From Alphaproteobacteria bacterium (GTDB taxonomy: Bacteria > Pseudomonadota > Alphaproteobacteria > Micropepsales > Micropepsaceae), in the NCBI GenBank assembly GCA_019247845.1, contig JAFBAL010000061.1:62001-126000 (forward strand): a stretch of 64,000 nt of DNA. The letters run 5' to 3'. Position 1 is the stretch's first letter. Every line of letters starts with the position of its first letter. Of this stretch, positions 39,105-47,453 are shown one piece after another. The translations under genes and the position numbers were made by a program. The notes under the pieces are model-generated. The model worked only from the letters and a program-made list of their open reading frames with translations. It searched no databases and was not told the DNA's origin.

Positions 39105-39908
39105 ATGGACTATTCCGAGGCTCTCAAGGACTACACCGCATTCGATTTCGACGACGGACGCTGGACGCGCAAGGTCTGGCGCCGCGGCAGCGGCCCCGCC
39201 GTCATCGTGATCCACGAGATGCCGGGGCTGCATCCTTTGGTGATCCGCTTCGCCGACCGCGTCGCGGACGCGGGCATGACCGTCTATTGCCCGAGCCTGT
39301 TCGGCGAGCCCGGGCGGCCGGTGACGCGCGGCTATGCGCTGGGCACGATGCTCAAGACGATCTGCATCCGCCGCGAGTTCAACGTCTGGTCCGGCGGCAA
39401 GTCGAGCCCCTTCGTCGACTGGCTGCGCGCGCTGGCGCGCAAGGCGCATATGGATTGCGGCGGCAAGGGCGTCGGCGCGGTCGGCATGTGCTTCACCGGC
39501 GGCTTCGCGCTGGCGATGATGACCGAGCCCTCGGTCGTCGCTCCCGTGCTGTCGCAGCCTTCGATGCCCGCAAGCCTGTTCGCCGACAAGGGCGCGATCG
39601 ACGTCTCGCCCGAGGAGATGGCCTGCGCCCGGCGGCGCTTCCAGGACGAGAACCTCTCGGCCATCGGCCTGCGCTTCAAGAGCGACAAGCTGGTGCCCGA
39701 CGAGCGCTTCGCGACGCTGAAGCGCGAGCTGGGCGACAAGTTCGAGGCCATCGAGCTCGACGATGCGGATTCCGCGCCGGGCTTGGTGCAGTCGCATTCG
39801 GTCTTGACCGTCAACCTGATCGACGAGCTCGGCAGCCGCACCAAGCAGGCCGAGGAACGCGTCATCCAGTTCTTCCGCGAACGCACTGCAAACGCACGTG
39901 GGGCATGA
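39105..39908 (+). CDS. dienelactone hydrolase family protein
   Basis: The 267-residue alpha/beta hydrolase has the DLH signature: VIVIHEMPGLHPLVIRFADRV, then the nucleophile Cys in GAVGMCFTGGFAL (GxCxGG). The Asp/His of the triad are probably in the C-terminal part (DSAPGL...SHSVLT). DLH opens dienelactone in chlorocatechol breakdown, but family members also act as general carboxymethylenebutenolidases. The ATG at 39105 follows AGGGGC. The stop is separated by one base from the next ATG, so it forms a unit with the lipoprotein dehydrogenase-like gene. Confidence 0.85.
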   Translation: MDYSEALKDYTAFDFDDGRWTRKVWRRGSGPAVIVIHEMPGLHPLVIRFADRVADAGMTVYCPSLFGEPGRPVTRGYALGTMLKTICIRREFNVWSGGKSSPFVDWLRALARKAHMDCGGKGVGAVGMCFTGGFALAMMTEPSVVAPVLSQPSMPASLFADKGAIDVSPEEMACARRRFQDENLSAIGLRFKSDKLVPDERFATLKRELGDKFEAIELDDADSAPGLVQSHSVLTVNLIDELGSRTKQAEERVIQFFRERTANARGA

Positions 39909-39909
39909 C

Positions 39910-41199
39910 ATGAAACGCATCGCATTGCTGATGGCCTGTCTCTCGCTTTCCGCTTGCGACCAGGGTCACCCGCCGCCCACGAGCAATACCGGCGCGGCTC
40001 CGACGCTGCCCAAGCCCGATCCGCAGAACATCCCGACGATCCGCGTGAACTCGGTCGCGGCCTGGGCCGACGGCGCATCCCCGACCGCGCCCGCGGGCTT
40101 CGCGGTCACGCGCTATGCTGAGAAGCTCGAGCACCCGCGCTGGCTCTATCGCCTCCCCAACGGCGACGTGCTGGTCGCCGAGGCGGCGCCGCCGCTCGCC
40201 CAGATGAATTCGCTCGAAGGCATCGTCGAGCATTGGGTCGATACCAAGAACGGCTCGGCGCCGCCCTCGGCCAACCGCATCACCTTGCTGCGCGATGCGG
40301 ACGGCGACGGCAGGCCCGAGACGCGCAGCGTGTTCCTCTCCGGCCTCGACCAGAACTTCGGCATGCTGCTGCTGGACGGCTGGTTCTATGTCGCCAACAC
40401 CGGCAGCGTGGTGCGCTATCCCTATAAGGACGGCGAGACCGCCATCGCGGAGAAGGGCGAGAAGATCCTCGACCTGCCCGTCGGCCATCACTGGACGCGC
40501 AACCTGATCGCAAGCCCCGACGGCCGGAAAATCTATGTCACCGTCGGCTCGGGCAGCAACATCGCCGACAAGGGCGACATCGAGAAGCGCCGCGCCGACA
40601 TCCTGGAGATCGATCCCGACGGCAAGAACGAGCGCGTCCTGGCCTCGGGCCTGCGCAATCCGAACGGCTTGGGCTACGAGCCCAGGACCGGCGCGCTTTG
40701 GACCGTGGTCAACGAGCGCGACATGCTGGGCGACGACCTGGTGCCCGACTACCTGACCAGGGTGAAGGACGGCGCCTTCTATGGCTGGCCCTGGTCCTAT
40801 TGGGGCCGTCACGTGGACGACCGCGTCCAGCCGCAGAATCCCGCCATGGTCGCCAAGGCCATCACACCGGACTATGCGCTGGGGGCCCATGTCGCGGCCT
40901 TGGGGCTGGCCTTCTACACCGCGGACGCCTTTCCGGCGCATTACCGGGGCGGCGCGTTCATCGGCGAGCACGGCTCGTGGAACCGGGCGATGATGACGGG
41001 CTACAAGGTCGTCTATGTCCCGTTTGCGGACGGCCGGCCTGCGGGTGCGCCCGAGGACTTCCTGACCGGCTTCCTGCCCGACGTGCAGAGCGGGGTGGCG
41101 CACGGCCGGCCGGTGGGCGTCGCCCTGGACGCCAAAGGCGCGCTTTTGGTCGCAGACGACGTCGGCAATATCGTGTGGCGGATTGCGCCCAAATCCTGA
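39910..41199 (+). CDS. PQQ-dependent sugar (sorbosone/glucose) dehydrogenase-like lipoprotein
   Basis: The 429-residue protein has a lipoprotein signal (LMACLSLSACDQG) and a six-bladed propeller of the soluble glucose/sorbosone dehydrogenase family. Hallmarks are the catalytic-His motif GHHWTRNLIASPDGRKIYVTV, then GLRNPNGLGYEPRTGALW, and the PQQ-proximal WGRHVDDR and HGSWNRAM. It would oxidise an aldose or related sugar in the periplasm, passing electrons to the respiratory chain, provided PQQ is made elsewhere. It is tied to the upstream dienelactone hydrolase gene, perhaps to open the lactone product; that link is inference. Confidence 0.87.
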   Translation: MKRIALLMACLSLSACDQGHPPPTSNTGAAPTLPKPDPQNIPTIRVNSVAAWADGASPTAPAGFAVTRYAEKLEHPRWLYRLPNGDVLVAEAAPPLAQMNSLEGIVEHWVDTKNGSAPPSANRITLLRDADGDGRPETRSVFLSGLDQNFGMLLLDGWFYVANTGSVVRYPYKDGETAIAEKGEKILDLPVGHHWTRNLIASPDGRKIYVTVGSGSNIADKGDIEKRRADILEIDPDGKNERVLASGLRNPNGLGYEPRTGALWTVVNERDMLGDDLVPDYLTRVKDGAFYGWPWSYWGRHVDDRVQPQNPAMVAKAITPDYALGAHVAALGLAFYTADAFPAHYRGGAFIGEHGSWNRAMMTGYKVVYVPFADGRPAGAPEDFLTGFLPDVQSGVAHGRPVGVALDAKGALLVADDVGNIVWRIAPKS

Positions 41200-41309
41200 C
41201 TTCAGGCGTTAGCGCTTGACATCCGTCGAAGAGGGTTAGCAGGGTTCCCCTGGTAACGTTTTTACCCTATTTCGGCGGAGAATGACCGCCATTCATGAAA
41301 GGATTTGTC

Positions 41310-41609
41310 ATGGCGAACAGCGACACCGGCGCCTCCAGCCAGACCGAACGCAACGTCGACGCATTGGCCGGCGAGTTCAAGCAGCTGCGCGGCGAGTTCG
41401 CCCGCATCGCCACCCTGCTCGAGCAGACGGCGCGGACCGCGGGCGCCGAAGCGGCGCAACGCGCCCGGGCCGCCGGCGACTATGTGTGGTCCGAGACCCA
41501 GAGCCACGCCGACGACCTGGCGGAGCGCATCAAGGAGCAGCCGCTGGCCTCGGCCGGCGTCGCCTTCGGCGTCGGCATCCTGCTCGGGCTGATCTTCGGG
41601 CGCCGCTGA
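41310..41609 (+). CDS. DUF883/YqjD-type membrane-anchored protein
   Basis: The 99-residue protein has a helical, acidic/basic N-terminal half (VDALAGEFKQLRGEFARIATL) and one C-terminal transmembrane helix (PLASAGVAFGVGILLGLIFG) ending in GRR. This is the ElaB/YqjD architecture; YqjD of E. coli anchors ribosomes to the membrane in stationary phase. The ATG at 41310 follows GAAAGGA. It sits in front of a holin-like gene, the usual YqjD-YqjE order. A perfect TTGACA lies at 41216-41221, but I see no convincing -10 with it. Confidence 0.8.
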   Translation: MANSDTGASSQTERNVDALAGEFKQLRGEFARIATLLEQTARTAGAEAAQRARAAGDYVWSETQSHADDLAERIKEQPLASAGVAFGVGILLGLIFGRR

Positions 41610-41619
41610 ACCCAATCCG

Positions 41620-42015
41620 ATGCACCGCTTCCTGACAAGCCTGGCGATCAATTCGGTCGCGATCCTGATCGCCACGGCGGGTGCTTGCATCATGCTGTTC
41701 TTCCTGGTGTTCGCCGCCTACCTGGCGCTGTCGGAGACGATGGCGCCGTGGGCGGCGGCGCTGGTCACCGCCGGCGCGGCGCTGGTCTTCTCGATCCTGG
41801 TGCTGATCGTCGCGCGCGCGCTCTCCAAGCGCGGCCCCAGCGAGCAGGACCGCAAGCGCCAGCGCAGCGCCGCCGACCTGGGCGAACTCCTGGGCAAGAG
41901 CGCGCACGGCTTCGTCAGGGCGAACTCGCCCGGCCTCTTGGGCGGCCTCCTCGCCGTCGGCTTCGCGCTGGGCTTCAGCCCCAAGCTGCGCAAGCTGCTG
42001 ATGAAGCTGCTTTAG
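41620..42015 (+). CDS. YqjE/holin-X-type small membrane protein
   Basis: The 131-residue protein has two close N-terminal transmembrane helices (AINSVAILIATAGACIMLFF and APWAAALVTAGAALVFSILVLIV), a charged cytoplasmic loop, and a third C-terminal amphipathic or membrane helix. This resembles the 'phage holin family' (YqjE-like) proteins that follow DUF883 genes and have no proven holin function. It starts ten bases after the DUF883 gene, so the two probably form one stress or envelope unit. Confidence 0.7.
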   Translation: MHRFLTSLAINSVAILIATAGACIMLFFLVFAAYLALSETMAPWAAALVTAGAALVFSILVLIVARALSKRGPSEQDRKRQRSAADLGELLGKSAHGFVRANSPGLLGGLLAVGFALGFSPKLRKLLMKLL

Positions 42016-42066
42016 GTCGTCCGCGCGCCGCCCCGCATTTCATTGCGCCCCGCGCCGCCCCGCATC

Positions 42067-43095
42067 TCACCGCGCCCGCGCGGCCTTAGGGCTCGCGCCC
42101 GTCCAGCGCTTGAAGGCGCGGCTGAAGGCGCTGGGGTCGGAGAAGCCCACCAGATAGGCGGTCTGGTGCACCGACACCTTCTTGCCGTTCAGGTAATGCA
42201 GCGCCATGCGGTGGCGCAACGCGTCGAGCAGGGCCTCGTAGCTCACGCCCTCGTCCTTGAGCTTGCGGTAGAGCGTCGGGCGGCTGAGGCCCAGGCGTCT
42301 CGCCACCTCCTCCATGCTCACCTCGCCCGTGTGCAGGATGGGGATGAGCTCGCTTTCGACCCTGCCCTTGACGGTCTTGGACTCCTTCAGGCTCCCGAGC
42401 AGCGCCTGGGCCCGCTCGCTGAAGATGCCGAAGACGTAGCGGTTGCCGGTGTTGACCGGCAGGCTGAGGAAGCTCTCGTCGATGAGCAGCGCATTGCGGT
42501 CGCTGCCGAACACGATGGGCATCGTGAAGACGCGCGCGTATTCGGCGCGGTAGGCGGGATCGTCCGGCTCGGCATGGGTCATGTGCACGCATCTCACGTA
42601 ATGCGGCCGGCCCGGGAACATGCGCGCGAAAGGCGCGACGAAGCGCGTCCAGGTGCTTTCGGTGAGCTCGGGGAAGTCCTGCGGATTGCGGCGCCGGTCC
42701 TCGAGCCAGACCTCGCCGCCGCCCTTGCGCGCAATGGCGAAGCGGTCGCCGCTCTCGTGCCCTTCGACCTCGACGACGAGCCGCGCATAGCGGTTCATCT
42801 GCTCGAAAGCCTCGCCCATCGTGGCCGCGGCCTGGCACACCAGCCCCACGATCGACATCTCGACGAAATCGGAATGCTCGCCGAACCAGATCGCGAAGGA
42901 GGGATCGTTCAGCATCTCCTTCGCCGCACGCATCGCGGCCTTGAAGCGCGCGAACGGCACGCGGTTGTCGGGCTTGTCGAGCGCCGCCTCGTCGAGGCCG
43001 GCGCGTTCGAGCAGGCCGGCGCGGTCCAGCCCGCGCAGCACCGCCGCGTTCAGCAGCGAGTTCACGTAGCCGGCCGAGACCGTGGGCTCGATCAT
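42067..43095 (-). CDS. AraC-family transcriptional regulator (AraC_binding_2/OruR-like)
   Basis: The 342-residue protein has an N-terminal ~240-residue 'arabinose-binding-like' DUF-type domain (SAGYVNSLLNAAVLRGLDRAG). The C-terminal AraC HTH pair is SMEEVARRLGLSRPTLYRKLK and SVHQTAYLVGFSDPSAFSRAF, ending in WTGASPKAAR. This architecture is common in regulators of lipid or catabolic genes. GGGGAAA precedes the ATG at 43095; a longer in-frame start to 43212 lacks a ribosome site. It is divergent from the DUF2306-like gene cluster, a likely target by position. Confidence 0.88.
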   Translation of the reverse strand: MIEPTVSAGYVNSLLNAAVLRGLDRAGLLERAGLDEAALDKPDNRVPFARFKAAMRAAKEMLNDPSFAIWFGEHSDFVEMSIVGLVCQAAATMGEAFEQMNRYARLVVEVEGHESGDRFAIARKGGGEVWLEDRRRNPQDFPELTESTWTRFVAPFARMFPGRPHYVRCVHMTHAEPDDPAYRAEYARVFTMPIVFGSDRNALLIDESFLSLPVNTGNRYVFGIFSERAQALLGSLKESKTVKGRVESELIPILHTGEVSMEEVARRLGLSRPTLYRKLKDEGVSYEALLDALRHRMALHYLNGKKVSVHQTAYLVGFSDPSAFSRAFKRWTGASPKAARAR

Positions 43096-43204
43096 GGCGC
43101 TTTCCCCGTTGCCCGCTCGTTGAACCCTGGAGCCAAGCAATTGATCCCTCAAGTCATGTGAATGGGGAGGCGGCACCCTATTTTCAATGGGGGAGACGCC
43201 ATCC

Positions 43205-43936
43205 ATGACCATCCTTCAGATCGATCCGAACGCGCCGCAATGGGTGCACGACGCGGCCACCGCCATCCTCTATGCCCATATCGGCGGCGGGACATTGGGA
43301 ATGATCGCAGGCACGGTCGCGCTGTTCTCGCGCAAGGGCGAGACCTTGCACCGCGCAGCCGGCACCGTGTTCTTCGCCGCGATGCTGACCATGGCCGGCG
43401 TCGGCGCCGCGGTCGCGCCGTTCCTCGAGGACCCGGCGTCCACGGTCGCGGGCATCATGACCTTCTACCTGGTCCTGAGCGGCTGGATGACGGTGCGGCG
43501 TCCGGAAGGCACGGTGGGCCGCTTCGAGCGGGCCGCCGTCATCGTGCCCGTGCTGGTCGCGCTGTCGGGCCTGACGCTGGCGTACCTGGCGTCGCACGGC
43601 ACGCTGCATCTGCTCAAGGGGCAGCCGTACCAGGCGTTCTACGTTTTCGCCGGCGTCGGCACGATCGCCGCGCTGTCGGACCTGAAGGTGCTTTGGCGCG
43701 GCGGGATCACGGGCGCGGCGCGCCTCGCCCGCCACATCTGGCGCATGTGCACCGCGCTGACCGTCGCCACCGGCTCGTTCTTCCTAGGCCAGCAGAAGAT
43801 GCTGCCCGCGGCCCTGCACCATTCCGGCATCCTGTTCCTTCCCGTCATCGTGCCGCTTCTGACGATGGCGTTCTGGCTGGTCGCTGTGCGATTCTGGGCG
43901 TCCAGACCCAAACCCGCCCTAGGAGAAGCCCGATGA
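43205..43936 (+). CDS. DUF2306-like multi-pass membrane protein
   Basis: The 243-residue protein has about seven transmembrane helices. Its N-terminal HIGGGTLGMIAGTVALFSRKG and LHRAAGTVFFAAML match the His-containing helix pairs of DUF2306-like proteins, and a second HIWRMCTAL motif lies in the C-terminal half. Conserved intramembrane His residues suggest haem or metal binding, but no function is known. The ATG at 43205 follows GGGGGAG. Its stop overlaps the start of the small secreted gene (ATGA at 43933-43936), forming an operon. Confidence 0.72.
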   Translation: MTILQIDPNAPQWVHDAATAILYAHIGGGTLGMIAGTVALFSRKGETLHRAAGTVFFAAMLTMAGVGAAVAPFLEDPASTVAGIMTFYLVLSGWMTVRRPEGTVGRFERAAVIVPVLVALSGLTLAYLASHGTLHLLKGQPYQAFYVFAGVGTIAALSDLKVLWRGGITGAARLARHIWRMCTALTVATGSFFLGQQKMLPAALHHSGILFLPVIVPLLTMAFWLVAVRFWASRPKPALGEAR

Positions 43937-44307
43937 GATTTGAAACAGCCTTTGCCGCCCTGCTCGTGCTCGCCGTCACCCCCGCGCTCGCCGACGACCC
44001 CATGGCCGGCTACTACGGCAACACCATCGTGTCGACCGGCGGATTGGGCGAGGTCCACTCGCACTACCGCCCCGACCACAGCTTCGACATGGTCGGCTCG
44101 GCCTTCGGCATCACCCGCACCTACAAGGGCACCTGGGCCGAGGACGGCAAGGGCAATATCTGCCGCACCTTCGCGGGCGACGTTCCGCCCAACACCGCCA
44201 ATCCGCTGTGCACGCCGCTGCCGCTCCACAAGGTCGGCGACAGCTGGACGCTCAAGACGCCCGACGGCTCGACCCGCGCGCTGACGCTCAAGGCGGGAAT
44301 CCAATAG
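43933..44307 (+). CDS. small secreted protein of unknown function
   Basis: The 124-residue protein has a clear signal peptide (MRFETAFAALLVLAVTPALAD) and a small, probably beta-rich mature domain with two Cys residues (NICRTF and PLCTPL) that could be disulfide-bonded. Segments such as YYGNTIVSTGGLGEVHSHYRP and GDSWTLKTPDGSTRAL look like a small barrel. I do not recognise the family. It is translationally coupled to the DUF2306-like gene and followed after 20 bases by another membrane protein. Confidence 0.65.
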   Translation: MRFETAFAALLVLAVTPALADDPMAGYYGNTIVSTGGLGEVHSHYRPDHSFDMVGSAFGITRTYKGTWAEDGKGNICRTFAGDVPPNTANPLCTPLPLHKVGDSWTLKTPDGSTRALTLKAGIQ

Positions 44308-44327
44308 CCATGCCATAGGAGGCCTCC

Positions 44328-44813
44328 ATGCTATTGCGGCTTTTTCCCAAACAGGCCGACAACGCCTATCGCGGCCATTGGCTGGGAGCCGCGCTCCTGG
44401 CCGCGGTCGTGCTGGTCAAAGGCCTGCAAGGCGTGGTCTCGGTCGCGATGACCGCCGAGATCGCGCAAGGCGCGGACGGCATCGACGTCTCGCAGTTCAA
44501 CGCCGCCGGCCTCGCCGACCTGATGCTGTCGATCGCGCTGATCGGGTTCTACATCGTCGCGGTCAACCTGATCGGCGCGATCGTTCTGATCCGCTGGCGC
44601 GCGCTGGTGCCGCTGATGCTGCTGGTGGAGCTGGTCGTGCAGGTCGGCGCGCGGGTGGTGATCGCAGCTCATCCCATCCCGCGCCTGGGCGCGCCGGAGC
44701 ACGGCTTCGCCGGACAGCCGGTGGGCTTCTACGTCAACCTTGCGCTGCTCGCGCTCACGGTGCTGGGCCTCATCCTGTCGCTGACCGGAAAGCGTTATCG
44801 CGACGCCCCATGA
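44328..44813 (+). CDS. four-helix membrane protein of unknown function
   Basis: The 161-residue protein has four predicted transmembrane helices (GAALLAAVVLVKGLQGVVSVA, LADLMLSIALIGFYIVAVNLI, ALVPLMLLVELVVQVGARVVI and YVNLALLALTVLGLILSL). A periplasmic or cytoplasmic loop with GAPEHGFAG lies before the last helix. No family is recognised. It is the last gene of the three-gene plus-strand cluster from 43205. Its last 44 bases overlap the 3' end of the convergent CPBP protease gene. Confidence 0.65.
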   Translation: MLLRLFPKQADNAYRGHWLGAALLAAVVLVKGLQGVVSVAMTAEIAQGADGIDVSQFNAAGLADLMLSIALIGFYIVAVNLIGAIVLIRWRALVPLMLLVELVVQVGARVVIAAHPIPRLGAPEHGFAGQPVGFYVNLALLALTVLGLILSLTGKRYRDAP

Positions 44814-45621
44814 TCCAGAACGGCAGCGAGAAGACGAATACCGTGGCGGCGAGCACGACGCCGAACTCGCCGACCATGGTGATGCGGTCCGGCCCGCGCT
44901 GGGTGAGGTTGTCGAAGATCGACTGGATGAGAAGGTTGTGCGCGGCATGGAACGTCACGCAGGGCCACAGGCTCGCCGATTTCAAGCGCAGCCAGGTCAT
45001 GGCCGCGGTCATCGATACGACCATGACGAAGAACGACAAGAGTTCGAAACCCACGTCGCCGCCGCCGTTGTAGGCGCTGAACACGATCAGCGGCATGTGC
45101 CACACCGCCCAGATCGCGCCGACGACAAGCGAGGTACCGGTGAAGCCGATCAGCGCCGCAAGCCGGGGCGTGAAGAAGCCGCGCCAGCCGATCTCTTCGC
45201 CGAGCGAACGCGCCATCGACTGGATCAGGCCGACCGTCAGCGACAGCGCCATGGCGACGGCGAAGCCGAGCGGCGCGCCCAGGATATCCAGATGCTGGGA
45301 ATGCGCGATCATCTCGATGCGTCCCTGCGCCGGAAAGCTCGCGAGCCCGAGCGCGCCAGCCAGGCCGTAAGCCGCCGATCCGTAGCCGAGCGGCAGCGCC
45401 ACCGCCATCGCGTGATAGCGGGTCGCGCCCCACGACCAGCCGAGCTCCGATAGCGATATTGCCCAAAGGCGCATCGTGACGAAGGCGGCCAGCGCCACCG
45501 ACCACATCAGGCCCACGACGACCAGCATCGCGAAGCCGGACGCGATGACGAGCGCATCCATCGCGGCGCTGAACAGCACGAGCAGCGCAAGGAAAACGAC
45601 CAGCGGCATGCGGTTCTGCAT
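44770..45621 (-). CDS. CPBP-family intramembrane metalloprotease (CAAX/Abi type)
   Basis: The 283-residue protein has about eight transmembrane helices and the CPBP active-site motifs: GEEIGWRGFF (EExxxR), VWHMPL (FxxxH type) and TFHAAHN. The family includes CAAX prenyl proteases and bacteriocin self-immunity proteins; here the substrate is unknown. It starts at ATG 45621 and ends convergent with, and overlapping by 44 bases, the four-helix membrane protein gene. It is divergent from dusA. Confidence 0.85.
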   Translation of the reverse strand: MQNRMPLVVFLALLVLFSAAMDALVIASGFAMLVVVGLMWSVALAAFVTMRLWAISLSELGWSWGATRYHAMAVALPLGYGSAAYGLAGALGLASFPAQGRIEMIAHSQHLDILGAPLGFAVAMALSLTVGLIQSMARSLGEEIGWRGFFTPRLAALIGFTGTSLVVGAIWAVWHMPLIVFSAYNGGGDVGFELLSFFVMVVSMTAAMTWLRLKSASLWPCVTFHAAHNLLIQSIFDNLTQRGPDRITMVGEFGVVLAATVFVFSLPFWIMGRRDNAFRSATG

Positions 45622-45696
45622 GACGTCCCCTCCCCTGGCGGTAACCATAGCGTGCTCGATTGACGCTTGGCGAGGGGCCGCCGTAGAACCACCCGA

Positions 45697-46674
45697 ATGA
45701 ACGCCCACCGCTTCTCGATCGCGCCGATGATGGACTGGACGGACCGGCATTGCCGCGTCCTGCACCGTCTGCTGACGCGCCGCGCGCTGCTCTATACCGA
45801 GATGGTGGTGGCGGAAGCGGTGATCCGCGGCGACCGCGAGCGGCTGATCGGCTTCGACGCGCGCGAGCACCCGGTGGCGCTTCAGCTCGGCGGCGCCGAG
45901 CCCGCGCGCCTGGCCGAGGCCGCGCGCGTCGGCGCCGAGTTCGGCTATGACGAGATCAACCTGAACGTCGGCTGCCCGTCGGACCGCGTGCAGTCCGGCC
46001 GCTTCGGCGCCTGCCTGATGCGCGAGCCGGCGCTGGTCGGCGATTGCGTCGCGGCGATGCGCGCGGCGTCCAAAGTGCCCGTCACCGTCAAATGCCGCAT
46101 CGGCGTCGACGAGCAGGACCCCGAAGTCTCGCTGCGCGCCACCGTCGATGCCTGCGTCGCGGCAGGCGTGACCACCTTCGCGGTGCACGCGCGCAAGGCC
46201 TGGCTCGAAGGCCTGTCGCCGAAGGAGAACCGCGACGTGCCGCCGCTCGACTACGCGCTGGTGCATCGCCTCAAGCGCGAACGGCCGGAGCTCGCTATCG
46301 TCATCAATGGCGGCATCGCGACCCTCGACGAAGCGGCGGCGCATCTCAAGCATGTCGACGGCGTGATGCTGGGTCGCACGGCCTATCACGCGCCGGCGAT
46401 GCTGGCCGAGGTCGATGCGCGCTTCTTCGGCGGCGAGCCCCGCGACGTGAATGCGGCGGTCGAGGACTATATCGCCTACATCGCAGAGCAGCTCGGCAGG
46501 GGCGTGCCGCTCAACGCCATGACCAAGCACATGCTGGGTCTGTTCAACGGCCGGCCCGGCGCGCGCTTGTTCCGCCGTCATTTGAGCGAGAACGCGACGC
46601 GGCGCGGCGCGAACGTACAGACCTTGCGCGACGCGCTGGCCTTCCTGGCGCCCGACAGCGCGGCAGCCGCATGA
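45697..46674 (+). CDS. dusA: tRNA-dihydrouridine(20/20a) synthase DusA
   Basis: The 325-residue FMN-dependent TIM barrel starts HRFSIAPMMDWTDRHCRVLHR, which is diagnostic for DusA. It has the catalytic Cys in NLNVGCPSDRVQSGRFGACLM and the FMN motifs VTVKCRIGVD, AVHARKAWLEGLSPKENR and NGGIATLDEA. It reduces U20 and U20a in tRNA using NADPH. The ATG at 45697 is preferred over an upstream in-frame ATG at 45667. Its stop overlaps the thioesterase start by four bases, the first join of a three-gene coupled unit. Confidence 0.93.
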   Translation: MNAHRFSIAPMMDWTDRHCRVLHRLLTRRALLYTEMVVAEAVIRGDRERLIGFDAREHPVALQLGGAEPARLAEAARVGAEFGYDEINLNVGCPSDRVQSGRFGACLMREPALVGDCVAAMRAASKVPVTVKCRIGVDEQDPEVSLRATVDACVAAGVTTFAVHARKAWLEGLSPKENRDVPPLDYALVHRLKRERPELAIVINGGIATLDEAAAHLKHVDGVMLGRTAYHAPAMLAEVDARFFGGEPRDVNAAVEDYIAYIAEQLGRGVPLNAMTKHMLGLFNGRPGARLFRRHLSENATRRGANVQTLRDALAFLAPDSAAAA

Positions 46675-47453
46675 CGCCGTTCAGCGCGCTGATCTCCACG
46701 TTGACGGACGAGTTCCGGATCGCGCTGTCCGACGACTGGCTGCAGGGCCGCACCGCCTATGGCGGGTTGTCGGCGGCGTTGTGCGTCGAGGCGGCTCTTC
46801 GGGCGATACCGGAGCTGCCGCCGCTGCGCGCCGCGCAGTTCGCCTTCATCGGGCCGGCGGCGGGCGAGTTGTCGCTGCGCACCTCGATCTTGCGCCGCGG
46901 CAAGTCGTCGGTGTTCGTGGGCGTCGATCTGATCGGCGAGGCGGGGCTGGCGACACGTGCGGTGCTGAGCTTCGCGGTCGCGCGCAAATCGGCGATCGCC
47001 TACGACGCGCTCGCCATGCCGGAAGCGAAGCGGCCCGAGGACTGCCCGCCCTTCTTTCCCGGCGACAAGCCGATCGTCAACTTCCAGGCCCATTTCGAAA
47101 GCCGGCTGGCGGGCGGCGCACGGCCGCGCACGCCGGATGCCGAGCCGCGCTATCTCATCTGGTTCCGCCATCGCGACGAGAAGGCACGCTCCGGCCTCGT
47201 GCCGCTGATCGCGCTCGCCGATGCGCCGCCGCCGGCCGCGATGGTGCTGTTCACGGAGCCCGCGCCGATCAGCACCATGACCTGGACGGTGGACATGCTG
47301 AGCGACGAGCTTGCTACACGCGACGGCTGGTGGCTCATCGAGAGCCGCGCGCAAGCGGCGGCCCAGGGCTATTCGCAGCAGACCATGACGGTGTGGAGCG
47401 CCGACGGCAAGGCCGCGATCGCGGCGCGGCAGAACGTGGCGATCTTCACATGA
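46671..47453 (+). CDS. TesB-like acyl-CoA thioesterase family protein
   Basis: The 260-residue double-hotdog protein has the N-terminal DWLQGRTAYGGLSAALCVEAA, typical of TesB-like/thioesterase-II proteins. Its C-terminal hotdog carries SDELATRDGWWLIESRAQAAA and YSQQTMTVWSADGKAAI. It would hydrolyse acyl-CoA thioesters, consistent with the acyl-CoA dehydrogenases elsewhere in the window. It is coupled by four-base overlaps to dusA upstream and the TauE-like gene downstream, so all three are probably one transcript despite unrelated functions. Confidence 0.83.
   Translation: MTPFSALISTLTDEFRIALSDDWLQGRTAYGGLSAALCVEAALRAIPELPPLRAAQFAFIGPAAGELSLRTSILRRGKSSVFVGVDLIGEAGLATRAVLSFAVARKSAIAYDALAMPEAKRPEDCPPFFPGDKPIVNFQAHFESRLAGGARPRTPDAEPRYLIWFRHRDEKARSGLVPLIALADAPPPAAMVLFTEPAPISTMTWTVDMLSDELATRDGWWLIESRAQAAAQGYSQQTMTVWSADGKAAIAARQNVAIFT

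Noticed and set aside
41216..41244. TTGACA upstream of the DUF883-type gene as a full promoter
   Set aside because: The -35 is perfect, but no acceptable -10 lies 16-18 bases downstream, so I report no promoter feature.
41620..42015. holin-like gene as evidence of a prophage
   Set aside because: It is a YqjE-type protein in the usual DUF883 context, with no lysis or phage genes around.
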